DNA from: Cyanobacteriota bacterium
GTDB taxonomy: Bacteria; Cyanobacteriota; Cyanobacteriia; Phormidesmidales; Phormidesmidaceae
Direction of reading: 5' to 3'
Assembly: GCA_027619675.1 (NCBI GenBank)
Contig: JAQCHG010000126.1
Span: 1 to 6,010, forward strand
Length of the DNA: 6,010 nucleotides
The notes below the pieces were generated by a model, which saw only the letters and a program-made list of their open reading frames with translations, ran no database searches and was not told where the DNA came from. The stretch's first letter is position 1. The number at the start of each line of letters is the position of its first letter. A program made the position numbers and the translations under genes. Shown piece by piece: positions 1 to 5,675 of the stretch.

Positions 1-284
1 TGGCTGAGGCGCTGGTCTCGAAAGCCATTGATGTAGAGCTTGAAGGCCTTCAGCTCAATCACCCAGTCCCCTGGCTGATAGTCCACCACCATGGTGCCAA
101 AGTCGGGGTAGCCCGAGCGGGGGCAAAGGGCGGTGAATTCAGGGTGTTCTAGGTGGATGGTGTAGGCATTTTCAGAGGGATTGGGCCACTTTTCCAAGGG
201 CTCTGCGATCGCCTGCTGAATGGCGCGATCGCCATAGTGCTGATCAGAACTGGGGGTAGACACCCCGATGCTGGGGGAAACCAT
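1..284 (-). CDS. queF: NADPH-dependent 7-cyano-7-deazaguanine (preQ0) reductase, partial (C-terminus beyond left edge)
   Basis: QueF is a cytosolic enzyme that reduces the nitrile of preQ0 to the aminomethyl group of preQ1 with NADPH, a step in making the queuosine base for tRNA. Translating the reverse strand from the ATG at 284 gives 94 codons without a stop. Residues 50-61 read FTALCPRSGYPD, in which Cys54 is the expected thioimide-forming nucleophile and Asp61 the proton donor, equivalent to Cys55 and Asp62 in the Bacillus enzyme. Residues 77-84 (ELKAFKLY) match the family NADPH motif E-(S/L)-K-(S/A)-h-K-(L/Y)-(Y/F/W). The position of the Cys near residue 54 points to the short, unimodular QueF type; the rest, including the conserved C-terminal Glu, is off the window. 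The start is fixed by an in-frame TAA 9 nt upstream (291-293 on plus). AGGT, 10-13 nt before the ATG, is a weak ribosome site. Confidence 0.95.
   Translation of the reverse strand, partial: MVSPSIGVSTPSSDQHYGDRAIQQAIAEPLEKWPNPSENAYTIHLEHPEFTALCPRSGYPDFGTMVVDYQPGDWVIELKAFKLYINGFRDQRLS
205..232. repeat. Two HIP1 octamers inside queF
   Basis: GCGATCGC occurs at 205-212 and again at 225-232, both within the queF coding region. HIP1 is the highly iterated palindrome typical of many cyanobacterial genomes and is a lineage marker here, not a gene-specific element. Single copies inside other genes start at 1260, 1490, 3370, 3754, 5081 and 5856. Confidence 0.9.
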
Positions 285-310
285 AACTGTTTAAAACCTA
301 TCGTCACGAA

Positions 311-324
311 TGGGGCAGGCCCCA
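311..324 (-). repeat. Short GC palindrome in the queF leader
   Basis: TGGGGC-AG-GCCCCA is a perfect inverted repeat centred at 317/318, about 27 nt upstream of the queF start codon. In RNA it would probably fold as five base pairs with a 4-nt loop. It could be a small leader hairpin or an operator. No preQ1-riboswitch core could be recognised around it, so no regulatory role is claimed. Confidence 0.3.
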
Positions 325-430
325 AGTTTTAGACGGGATCTAGGGGCAGCCATCAACTAATGTCAGATCATGCCAGCAACCCTGTGGCTCTACGGCGACG
401 GTCCCTAGTCCAGCGCGGCACCGTTTCCTT

Positions 431-478
431 GGGTGGGGGAGATGAGGAGCATGGGAGATAGGGAGTCAGAAGGTAGGG
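431..478 (+). repeat. Degenerate G/A-rich repeat tract
   Basis: The plus strand here is strongly purine-biased and is built from loosely related units of the type GGGAGAT / GGGAGTCAG / AGGTAGGG. It lies wholly in the aroC-queF spacer. Similar GGGGAGA-type degenerate tracts are common in intergenic DNA of some filamentous cyanobacteria. It may be a decayed short tandem repeat. The G runs are too unevenly spaced (one gap of 13 nt) for a confident G-quadruplex call. Confidence 0.35.
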
Positions 479-580
479 TTATTCGCGCCAAGCTCAACTA
501 GCGAGATTTCCATCGCGGACACAGCCACGGGGCTCCAGCCAAGCCTTCACCCGTCATCAATAACGCGCCCGAGGCGGGGC

Positions 581-1678
581 CTAAGCGGGATCCAACAGGC
601 GACATTGGCCATGGTGGCGCAGCAGGTGATCGCACAGCACCAGAGCCACCATCGCCTCCACCATGGGCACCGCCCGAGGCAACACACAGGGATCATGGCG
701 ACCCCGCGCCGCCAGCACCGTCTCTTCCCCAGATTGGGTGACGGTGTTTTGGGCCTTGCGGATGGTGGCGGTGGGCTTAAAGGCCACCCGAATCACCACA
801 TCCTCGCCATTGGTGATGCCCCCTTGGGTGCCGCCAGAGCGGTTCGTGCGGGTGCGCCACTGGCCGTTGTCGTCCATGTAAAACTCGTCGTTGTGCTCGC
901 TGCCCGTCAGCAGGGTCCCGGCAAAGCCGGAGCCCAGTTCAAACCCCTTGCTGGCGGGTAGGGACATCACTCCTTTGGCCAAATCCGCCTCTAGCTTGTC
1001 GAAAACGGGGGCTCCAAGCCCCTTGGGCACTTGGCGAGCCACACATTCCACCACCCCACCAATGGAGTCCCCCTGATCGCGGATCTGCTCCACCCGGTCA
1101 ATCATGCGCTGGGCCACATCGGCATCGGGGCAGCGGACGATGTTGCTTTCCACCTGGGCCAGGGTAACGGTGCTGGGGTCAATGGGGGCCTCGATGTCCT
1201 GGATGCGCTTGACGTAGCCAATCACCTCCACCCCAGCGTATTGGTGCAAAATCTTTTTGGCGATCGCCCCAGCGGCGACCCGACCAATGGTTTCCCGCGC
1301 TGAGGAACGACCGCCCCCCTGGTAGTTGCGGATGCCGTACTTAGCGTCATAGGTGGCATCGGCATGGGACGGGCGATAGGTGGTGGCCATCTCGCTGTAG
1401 TCCTGGGGCCGAGTGTCCTTGTTTCGCACCAGGATGGAGATGGGGGTACCCAGGGTTTTGCCCTGAAAGACGCCGGAGAGAATTTCGCAGCGATCGCTCT
1501 CCTTGCGGGGGGTGGTGATTTTGCTTTGGCCAGGACGGCGGCGATCCAACTCCGCCTGAATTTCCGCCTCAGAAATCTCCACCTGGGGCGGGCAACCATC
1601 GATGATCACCCCCACCCCGCCCCCGTGGGACTCGCCAAAGGTGGTGATGCGAAACAGATGGCCGAAGGTGTTGCCCAT
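581..1678 (-). CDS. aroC: Chorismate synthase
   Basis: AroC catalyses the last common step of the shikimate pathway, converting 5-enolpyruvylshikimate-3-phosphate to chorismate with a reduced flavin cofactor, and acts in the cytosol as a tetramer. The 365-aa length is normal for the family. Hallmarks in order are FGESHG at 14-19 (His18 is the catalytic His near the N-terminus), RRRPGQS at 46-52, RPSHAD at 102-107 (second conserved His), [10 protein letters not shown] at 121-130, GSEHNDEF at 259-266, [12 protein letters not shown] at 280-291 and [18 protein letters not shown] at 326-343 (Asp329 is the conserved acidic residue). No key residue is missing. The ATG at 1678 is the first in-frame start after an upstream TAG (1712-1714 on plus). 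There is no clear Shine-Dalgarno sequence, which is common in cyanobacteria. It is divergent from the transporter operon and upstream of queF on the same strand. Confidence 0.98.
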   Translation of the reverse strand: MGNTFGHLFRITTFGESHGGGVGVIIDGCPPQVEISEAEIQAELDRRRPGQSKITTPRKESDRCEILSGVFQGKTLGTPISILVRNKDTRPQDYSEMATTYRPSHADATYDAKYGIRNYQGGGRSSARETIGRVAAGAIAKKILHQYAGVEVIGYVKRIQDIEAPIDPSTVTLAQVESNIVRCPDADVAQRMIDRVEQIRDQGDSIGGVVECVARQVPKGLGAPVFDKLEADLAKGVMSLPASKGFELGSGFAGTLLTGSEHNDEFYMDDNGQWRTRTNRSGGTQGGITNGEDVVIRVAFKPTATIRKAQNTVTQSGEETVLAARGRHDPCVLPRAVPMVEAMVALVLCDHLLRHHGQCRLLDPA

Positions 1679-1712
1679 AACCGCGTCGGATGGAAAAGGT
1701 GCTGTTTCATCC

Positions 1713-1742
1713 TAGCCCGCGATGGGCGTCCCCAGCGGGCTA
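1713..1742. repeat. Inverted repeat with 8-bp GC-rich stem
   Basis: TAGCCCGC at 1713-1720 pairs perfectly with GCGGGCTA at 1735-1742 across a 14-nt loop. A competing pairing, GGCGT (1725-1729) with ACGCC (1742-1746), overlaps it. The repeat starts 35 bp from the aroC start codon, so on the minus strand it would sit in the aroC leader or promoter. It could be a leader hairpin, an operator, or a member of a small dispersed palindromic repeat family of the kind common in cyanobacterial intergenic DNA. The sequence alone does not decide. Confidence 0.45.
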
Positions 1743-1774
1743 CGCCATGGGGGACCATTGGGGACAGAGATCGA

Positions 1775-1836
1775 TCTAGGGCCTGGTATCAATGACCGCT
1801 ATAACCCCTGTTGTGCAGCGGTTCCCGTTCCCTAGA
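1775..1836. repeat. Nested inverted repeats, possible structured RNA element
   Basis: An outer stem pairs TCTAGGG (1775-1781) with CCCTAGA (1830-1836). Inside it an inner stem pairs ACCGCT (1795-1800) with AGCGGT (1817-1822) around a 16-nt loop, and a G-U pair at 1794/1823 can extend the inner stem. The whole folds into a 62-nt interrupted stem-loop on either strand. It lies about 100-160 bp upstream of aroC and about 330 bp upstream of the binding-protein gene. It does not match a riboswitch family that I can recognise. Confidence 0.35.
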
Positions 1837-1879
1837 GCGCTTACAGGAGCAGGTGGGGTCATGCGGCATGCCATGGGGT

Positions 1880-1895
1880 AAATTCCGCGAAATTT
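1880..1895. promoter_or_regulatory. Near-perfect 16-bp palindrome, possible operator
   Basis: AAATTCCGCGAAATTT is an inverted repeat of AAATT/AATTT around a CGCG centre, with one mismatched pair (C1885/A1890). AT-rich arms about a GC core in a divergent promoter region would suit a dimeric DNA-binding regulator. No consensus of a known cyanobacterial regulator is met, so this remains a tentative site. Confidence 0.25.
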
Positions 1896-1976
1896 TGGGA
1901 TATTCAGGGGCTGCTATCCATCGCAATGCCTTGGATTGAGAATTTTTGGGCTAGTCTGCCCCAGATGGAGGGCCAC

Positions 1977-2005
1977 TGGAGACAGAAAGCAATTTTCGAT
2001 ACAAA
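1977..2005 (+). promoter_or_regulatory. Possible sigma70-type promoter for the BMP transporter genes
   Basis: TGGAGA (1977-1982) and TACAAA (2000-2005) are separated by 17 nt. Each matches the -35 (TTGACA) and -10 (TATAAT) consensus at four of six positions. This would give a leader of roughly 155 nt before the binding-protein start. It is the best-spaced pair I found in the region, but the match is modest and a closer promoter cannot be excluded. Confidence 0.25.
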
Positions 2006-2106
2006 ATCATTGCTCGTCTTTCTGAATCCTAGGGGTCAGGTGTGGTGTTGCTCGATATCTTGGCGGCCAACAGTAGGTGAGTACCTGCTTTTGACCCATG
2101 GGGAAT

Positions 2107-2118
2107 GGGCGATCGCCC
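2107..2118. repeat. HIP1-centred 12-bp palindrome upstream of the transporter genes
   Basis: GGGCGATCGCCC is a perfect palindrome that extends the HIP1 core GCGATCGC (2109-2116) by two bases on each side. It is the only intergenic HIP1 copy in the window and lies about 50 bp before the binding-protein start codon. It is most simply a member of the genome-wide HIP1 set. Confidence 0.7.
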
Positions 2119-2153
2119 CGTCTACCGTATTCAAAGCTAGTGTTTTCGCGGGT

Positions 2154-2159
2154 AAAGGG
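2154..2159 (+). promoter_or_regulatory. Ribosome binding site for the BMP protein gene
   Basis: AAAGGG lies 8 nt before the ATG at 2168, and an in-frame TAA at 2162-2164 closes the frame just upstream. Together these make 2168 the only reasonable start for the binding protein. Confidence 0.55.
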
Positions 2160-2167
2160 TTTAAGCA

Positions 2168-3364
2168 ATGGCATATCCCAGGCAGCCTCGGTTTTCTCGG
2201 CGTCAGGTGGTTCGCGGTTTGATGGCGACGACGGCCTTCGGTGTGGTGACCAAATTTGGCACCGCCTGTAGCCCCGGCACTGATGCGGGTAGTGCCCCCG
2301 GCGACAGCAGTGCGGGGGGTGGCGAAGATCTCATGGTGGGCTTTATCTACGTTGGCCCCAAGGATGACTTTGGCTACAACCAAGCCCACGCTGAAGGGGC
2401 TGCCGCCATGGCTGCCAATGTCGCTGGCATCAAGATTGTGGAAGAGGCCAGCGTGCCTGAAACCACGGCGGTGGCGGAAACCATGCGCAGCATGATTGAA
2501 ATTGATGGGGCCAAGGTGCTCTTCCCCACCTCCTTTGGCTACTTTGATCCCTACATTTTGGAATTGGCCACCGAGTTCCCCGATGTGCAGTTCTTCCATG
2601 CCGGGGGGCTCTATCAAGAGGGTGTTCACCCCGACAATGTGGGCAGCTACTTTGGCTACATTGACGAGGCCCAGTACGTGGCGGGGGTGGTGGCTGGAGC
2701 CACCAGTAAATCCGGCAAACTGGGGTTTGTGGCGGCCAAACCCATTCCCCAGGTGTTGCGCAACATCAACGCCTTCACCCTCGGGGCCAAGTCCGTTAAC
2801 CCCGACATCACCACCCAGGTGATCTTCACCGGGGAATGGGCGGAGCCTGTGAAGGAGGCGGAAGCCACCAACAGCATGGCGGACCAGGGCATTGACGTGG
2901 TCACCTGTCACGTAGACAGCCCCAAGGTGGTGATGGAAACCGCTGAAAAGCGGGGCATTTTCTCCTCCGGCTACCACGCCAACCAGGCACCGTTGGCCCC
3001 TGAGGGCTACTTGACCGGGGCTGAATGGGATTGGTCCAGCATTTACACCCGCCTCGGGGAAGAGTTCTTGGCGGGTAAAACCCTGATGGCCGGTGACATT
3101 CCCCACATCCTGCGGGGGGGCTTGGCGGACAACTTCTGTAAGCTCTCGGATTACGGCCCTGCGGTTTCTGAGGAAGCCAAGGCCGCTGCCGACGCCGCTA
3201 AGGATCAGCTGATCAAGGGTGAGTTGATCATCTATCCCGGTGGTCTCAAGGATAACAACGGCAACGTAGTCGTCCCCGAAGGTGAGGGCTACAAGCAAGA
3301 CAACATTGAGCTGGAGAAAATGGACTACCTGATCGAAGGCGTCCAAGGCAGTATCGAAGGCTAG
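2168..3364 (+). CDS. BMP/PnrA-family ABC transporter substrate-binding protein, Tat-exported, probable lipoprotein
   Basis: This 398-aa extracytoplasmic receptor belongs to the BMP family (COG1744), which includes nucleoside-binding PnrA and NupN, and would deliver ligand to the permeases encoded downstream. Residues 1-34 form an export signal with the twin-arginine motif SRRQVV (10-15), a hydrophobic stretch to about 27 and Cys34. The box before Cys34 (GTAC) is a weak lipobox because position -3 is Gly. A Gly/Ser/Pro-rich linker (35-52) precedes the two-lobed binding domain. Family motifs are VGPKDDFGYNQAH (62-74, first ligand-contact loop), YFGYIDEAQYVAGVVAG (161-177) and SKSGKLGFVAAKPIPQVLRN (180-199). 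The ligand is unknown: purine nucleosides are the family precedent, but related proteins bind other small molecules. It is followed after 2 nt by a permease, so the two are surely co-transcribed. Confidence 0.93.
   Translation: MAYPRQPRFSRRQVVRGLMATTAFGVVTKFGTACSPGTDAGSAPGDSSAGGGEDLMVGFIYVGPKDDFGYNQAHAEGAAAMAANVAGIKIVEEASVPETTAVAETMRSMIEIDGAKVLFPTSFGYFDPYILELATEFPDVQFFHAGGLYQEGVHPDNVGSYFGYIDEAQYVAGVVAGATSKSGKLGFVAAKPIPQVLRNINAFTLGAKSVNPDITTQVIFTGEWAEPVKEAEATNSMADQGIDVVTCHVDSPKVVMETAEKRGIFSSGYHANQAPLAPEGYLTGAEWDWSSIYTRLGEEFLAGKTLMAGDIPHILRGGLADNFCKLSDYGPAVSEEAKAAADAAKDQLIKGELIIYPGGLKDNNGNVVVPEGEGYKQDNIELEKMDYLIEGVQGSIEG
3356..3360 (+). promoter_or_regulatory. Ribosome binding site for the first permease, inside the preceding gene
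   Basis: GAAGG at the very end of the binding-protein gene lies 6 nt before the ATG at 3367, and the stop codon (3362-3364) lies between them. This arrangement suggests translational coupling of the two genes. Confidence 0.6.
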
Positions 3365-3366
3365 CC

Positions 3367-4461
3367 ATGGCGATCGCTCAAGCCCCTAACCCATCTCCTG
3401 TCAGTTGGCTCCAGCGCTGGCGACAGCCCCTAGAGGCCGTCGCCCTGCCGGTGGCGGCCCTATTATCGGCCCTGATCCTGTTTGGGATTTTCTGTGCCTT
3501 TTCCGGGGCCAACCCCTTTGCCGTCTATGGCTCCATTTACAAAGCCGCCTTTGGCAACTGGAGCGCTTGGCAAAACACCCTGATCCGGGCCTCTCCCCTG
3601 ATGTTGACCGCCCTCTGCACCGCCCTCCCCGCCCGGTTGGGGTTGGTGATTATCGGCAACGAGGGGGCGTTGGTGATGGGGGGCTTGGCCGCCGTGGTGG
3701 CGGGTTTACAGTTGGGCACTGGGTTGCCCGCCCCCCTGACTCAAATCTTGATGGCGATCGCCGCCCTTTGCGGCGGCGGCCTCTGGATTATGTTGGCGGG
3801 GGCGTTGCGCCATTACCGAGGCGTTAACGAAACCATCAGCAGCCTGTTGCTCAACTACATCGCCATTGCCCTGATGAACCATTTGGTGGAAGGGCCGATG
3901 CGGGATGCGGAGTTTGTCACCAAACCCTCCTCCGCTGAGCTAGATCCGGGCCTGTGGATTGGCAACCTACCGGGGAGCCGCATTCACTTTGGTCTGATTT
4001 ATGGGCTGATTGCCTGTCTCATTGCCTATGTGCTGATCCAGCGCACCACCTTTGGCTTTGCCGCCCGCACCGCTGGGGGCAACATTCGCGCCGCCCGCAT
4101 TGCGGGGCTACCCGTAGGCAAGCTCACCCTAGCGGTTTGCTTCCTGGGGGGCTCCTGCGCTGGGTTGGCGGGCATGGTGGAAATTGCAGCGGTGCAGAAA
4201 CGCCTGAATGCTTCCCTGGTTTCCAACTACGGCTATGCGGGCATTTTGGTGGCCTTTGTGTCGCGCCATAATCCCCTAGCTACGGTGCTGGTGGCGATTT
4301 TGCTGGGGGGCATCTTGGCCAGCGGCGGCATTTTGCAGCGATCACACAATCTGCCCGATGCCACGGTGCTGGTATTCCAGGGCATTGTCTTCCTCTGCGT
4401 GCTGTTTAGCGATTCCCTCTATGGGCGATTGCCTTGGTTCCAAGAGAAGGCGGTGTCCTAG
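3367..4461 (+). CDS. ABC transporter permease, BMP/nucleoside type (COG4603, NupP-like)
   Basis: This 364-aa integral inner-membrane protein is one of the two permease subunits of a BMP-type importer (BPD_transp_2 family). A short cytoplasmic N-terminus (1-24) is followed by multiple hydrophobic segments, roughly 25-46, 90-115, 123-145, 154-172, 207-225, 250-275, 285-300, 305-325 and 333-350. Diagnostic motifs are IIGNEGALVMGGL (95-107), GVNETISSLLLNYIA (152-166) and the ATPase-facing loop GGNIRAARIAGLPVGK (237-252), followed by GYAGILVAFVSRHNP (289-303). Length and motifs are normal and nothing is truncated. It follows the binding protein by 2 nt. The family's two-domain ATPase, which Bacillus encodes between the binding protein and this permease (nupN-O-P-Q), is absent at this position. 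HIP1 copies fall at codons 2-4 and again near 3754. Confidence 0.93.
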   Translation: MAIAQAPNPSPVSWLQRWRQPLEAVALPVAALLSALILFGIFCAFSGANPFAVYGSIYKAAFGNWSAWQNTLIRASPLMLTALCTALPARLGLVIIGNEGALVMGGLAAVVAGLQLGTGLPAPLTQILMAIAALCGGGLWIMLAGALRHYRGVNETISSLLLNYIAIALMNHLVEGPMRDAEFVTKPSSAELDPGLWIGNLPGSRIHFGLIYGLIACLIAYVLIQRTTFGFAARTAGGNIRAARIAGLPVGKLTLAVCFLGGSCAGLAGMVEIAAVQKRLNASLVSNYGYAGILVAFVSRHNPLATVLVAILLGGILASGGILQRSHNLPDATVLVFQGIVFLCVLFSDSLYGRLPWFQEKAVS

Positions 4462-4597
4462 GGCGCAATTTTGGCTTTCTAGCCAGACGTTCACCCTGAA
4501 TTGATGACGCCCCCTAGGGGTGCGATCGTAGTTGAGGCAGCGGCGGACCCTAACCAGGGGATGACGCTGCCCCTTTGTCCATCACCACAACAACACC
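4462..4597 (+). other. 136-bp gap between the two permease genes
   Basis: The gap has no coding potential that I can support and no remnant of an ABC ATPase (no Walker A or LSGGQ-like sequence in any frame). It contains a small hairpin (TGGCT 4472-4476 with AGCCA 4481-4485, 4-nt loop), the perfect palindrome CCCCTAGGGG (4511-4520) and a direct repeat of GATGACGC (4503-4510 and 4560-4567). The last 20 nt before the second permease are A/C-rich with no Shine-Dalgarno. No U-tract terminator is present, so read-through into the second permease is plausible. Confidence 0.5.
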
Positions 4598-5545
4598 ATG
4601 GCAACTGAAGCGCTGGGCTGGTGGGGGGTTCCCCTCGGCATTATTGCAGGCACCCTGCGGGGCAGTGCCCCCTTTCTCTTCGTCAGTTTGGGGGAATGTC
4701 TGACCGAAAAAAGCGGCAAAATCAACCTGGGGCTGGAAGGAACCCTGCTGATGGGGGCCATGAGCGCCTATGGCGTTTCCTTCTTGACCCAAGACATGGT
4801 GGGGTCCTTTTGGGCTCCCTGGTTGGGGGTGCTGGTGGCGGGGCTCTCGGGTATGGGTTTAGGGGCCATCCACGGTTGGCTATCCCAGCAGCGCCGGGTC
4901 AATGATGTGGCGGTGGGCATCGCCATGATTATTTTTGGCAGTGGTCTGGCCTTTTTCCTCGGCAAACCCTTCATTCAACCCCAAGCGTCCCAACTCTTTA
5001 CCTTTAACTGGGGGGCTTGGAGCAGCATTCCAGCGGTACAGTCTGCCCTCAAGGTGAGCCCGTTGTTTCTGATCGGGGTGGCGATCGCCCCCCTGATGCA
5101 GTGGTTTTTCCGTTCCACCCGGTGGGGCCTCTACGTGCGGGCGGTGGGGGATAGCCCCGATGCGGCGTTGGCCATGGGGATTTCCATTTTTAAGGTGCGC
5201 TTTCTCAGCATCATGGCCGGGAGCTTTTTGGCGGGCATCGGCGGTGCTTGCCTTTCCCTCTACTTTCCCGGCGTCTGGACCGAGCGCATCTCCAGTGGTC
5301 AGGGGTTGATGGCGGTAGCCTTGGTGATTTTTGCCCGGTGGAATCCGATCCAGTGCCTATGGGCTTCGCTGCTGTTTGGCGGTGCCCAGTCCATTGGTCC
5401 GGCCTTCCAATCCGTGGGCATTGATTCTTACTATTACCTGTTCAATGCGGCTCCCTACATTTTGACCCTGGTGATCATGGTGATTACCTGCTCACCGAAA
5501 CGTACCCTGATTGGCGCACCAGGGGCACTGGGCAAATCGGATTAA
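4598..5545 (+). CDS. ABC transporter permease, BMP/nucleoside type (COG1079, NupQ-like)
   Basis: This 315-aa inner-membrane protein is the second, shorter permease of the BMP-type importer and would form the translocation channel with the product of 3367-4461. The hydrophobic segments lie roughly at 11-30, 45-63, 72-92, 104-121, 151-170, 203-223, 233-263 and 284-298. The hallmark TEKSGKINLGLEGTLLMGA (36-54) is the characteristic first-loop motif of COG1079. VNDVAVGIAMIIFGSG (101-116) and the coupling loop GLYVRAVGDSPDAALAMGI (167-185) follow, and ARWNP (246-250) is a late family motif. The ATG at 4598 is the first start after an in-frame TGA at 4562-4564. It lacks a Shine-Dalgarno and is preceded by an A/C-rich leader. 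The protein looks intact. No ATPase gene follows in the window. Confidence 0.93.
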   Translation: MATEALGWWGVPLGIIAGTLRGSAPFLFVSLGECLTEKSGKINLGLEGTLLMGAMSAYGVSFLTQDMVGSFWAPWLGVLVAGLSGMGLGAIHGWLSQQRRVNDVAVGIAMIIFGSGLAFFLGKPFIQPQASQLFTFNWGAWSSIPAVQSALKVSPLFLIGVAIAPLMQWFFRSTRWGLYVRAVGDSPDAALAMGISIFKVRFLSIMAGSFLAGIGGACLSLYFPGVWTERISSGQGLMAVALVIFARWNPIQCLWASLLFGGAQSIGPAFQSVGIDSYYYLFNAAPYILTLVIMVITCSPKRTLIGAPGALGKSD

Positions 5546-5552
5546 CTCCGAC

Positions 5553-5572
5553 TACTTCAGATCAATGAAGTA
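5553..5572 (+). terminator. Possible terminator hairpin 8 nt after the second permease
   Basis: TACTTCA (5553-5559) pairs perfectly with TGAAGTA (5566-5572) across a 6-nt loop, immediately after the stop codon. The sequence that follows, AATCTTTCC, is only weakly T-rich, so this is not a canonical intrinsic terminator. Its placement supports a role at the 3' end of the transporter mRNA, for termination or for protecting the end. Confidence 0.4.
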
Positions 5573-5580
5573 AATCTTTC

Positions 5581-5602
5581 CCTGGGCGGGCTAGCGCCCA
5601 GG
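5581..5602. terminator. Strong GC hairpin, second element at the end of the transporter operon
   Basis: CCTGGGCG (5581-5588) pairs perfectly with CGCCCAGG (5595-5602) across the 6-nt loop GGCTAG. The 8-bp GC-rich stem is the most stable simple hairpin in the window. It lacks a downstream T run on either strand. Together with the hairpin just before it, it may end or stabilise the transporter transcript, or shape the leader of the next gene. Confidence 0.4.
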
Positions 5603-5675
5603 CCCCCATCGGTTTGCCCCGCCAACCGCCGGGAACCGCTGGGGAAATGCCCCGAACTGGATATCACCCAGGCCC

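Larger units (their letters stand above)
285..580. other. Spacer between aroC and queF (both minus strand)
   Basis: This is 296 bp of non-coding sequence downstream of aroC and upstream of queF. I see no RNA gene and no GC hairpin followed by a U tract that would clearly terminate aroC. It should hold the queF leader and promoter, but no convincing -35/-10 pair stands out on the minus strand. It does contain a small palindrome (311-324) near queF and a G-rich, mildly repetitive stretch (431-478). The length of the spacer argues against tight co-transcription of aroC and queF but does not exclude it. Confidence 0.6.
1679..2167. other. Divergent intergenic region between aroC and the BMP transporter genes
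   Basis: This 489-bp region separates the aroC start (minus) from the binding-protein start (plus), so it should carry promoters in both directions. It contains an 8-bp-stem inverted repeat (1713-1742), a pair of nested stems (1775-1836), a near-palindrome (1880-1895), a possible plus-strand promoter (1977-2005) and a HIP1-centred palindrome (2107-2118). A 98-codon open frame from 1926 runs into the binding-protein gene out of frame. It has no recognisable protein features and I regard it as spurious. No tRNA or known riboswitch was recognised. Confidence 0.6.
5546..5675 (+). other. Hairpin-rich spacer after the second permease
   Basis: This 130-bp non-coding stretch contains four small inverted repeats: 5553-5572, 5581-5602, 5610-5628 (CGGTT/AACCG) and 5641-5653 (GGGG/CCCC). 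No promoter for the downstream gene is convincing. The frame of the downstream gene is open back to a TAG at 5592-5594, but it offers no ATG, GTG or TTG before 5676. Confidence 0.5.

Noticed and set aside
285..420. Possible preQ1 riboswitch in the queF leader
   Set aside because: Reading the minus-strand leader, I could not find the conserved stem and A-rich tail of a preQ1 aptamer. Only a small GC palindrome (311-324) is present.
436..463. G-quadruplex in the G-rich tract
   Set aside because: One intervening loop is 13 nt, too long for a canonical quadruplex, and the tract has no gene-proximal position that suggests a role.
605..1303. Several plus-strand open frames inside aroC
   Set aside because: All lie antisense to a fully conserved chorismate synthase gene and show no protein-family features of their own.
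1679..1840. Possible glutamine or guanidine-I riboswitch in the divergent region
   Set aside because: Fragments such as TTCATCC and CTAGGG recall parts of these motifs, but the rest of the conserved cores is missing on both strands.
2073..2084. GTA-N6-TAC resembling an NtcA nitrogen-control site upstream of the transporter
   Set aside because: The NtcA consensus is GTA-N8-TAC. The spacing here is 6, and no -10 element lies at the distance expected for an NtcA-activated promoter.
1926..2222. A 98-codon plus-strand open frame in the divergent intergenic region
   Set aside because: It overlaps the start of the binding-protein gene in another frame, has no good ribosome site and shows no recognisable domain or conserved pattern. 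A chance frame is more likely.
2036..3346. A 436-codon open frame on the minus strand opposite the BMP binding-protein gene
   Set aside because: It lies antisense to a gene with clear family motifs. Its translation has a composition expected of the complement of GC-rich codons (many Gly, His, Val, Ala) and no recognisable domain.
1..5545. Functional link between queF (a 7-deazapurine enzyme) and the nucleoside-type importer
   Set aside because: aroC lies between them, the genes are divergent and there is no shared regulatory site. Proximity is the only argument.
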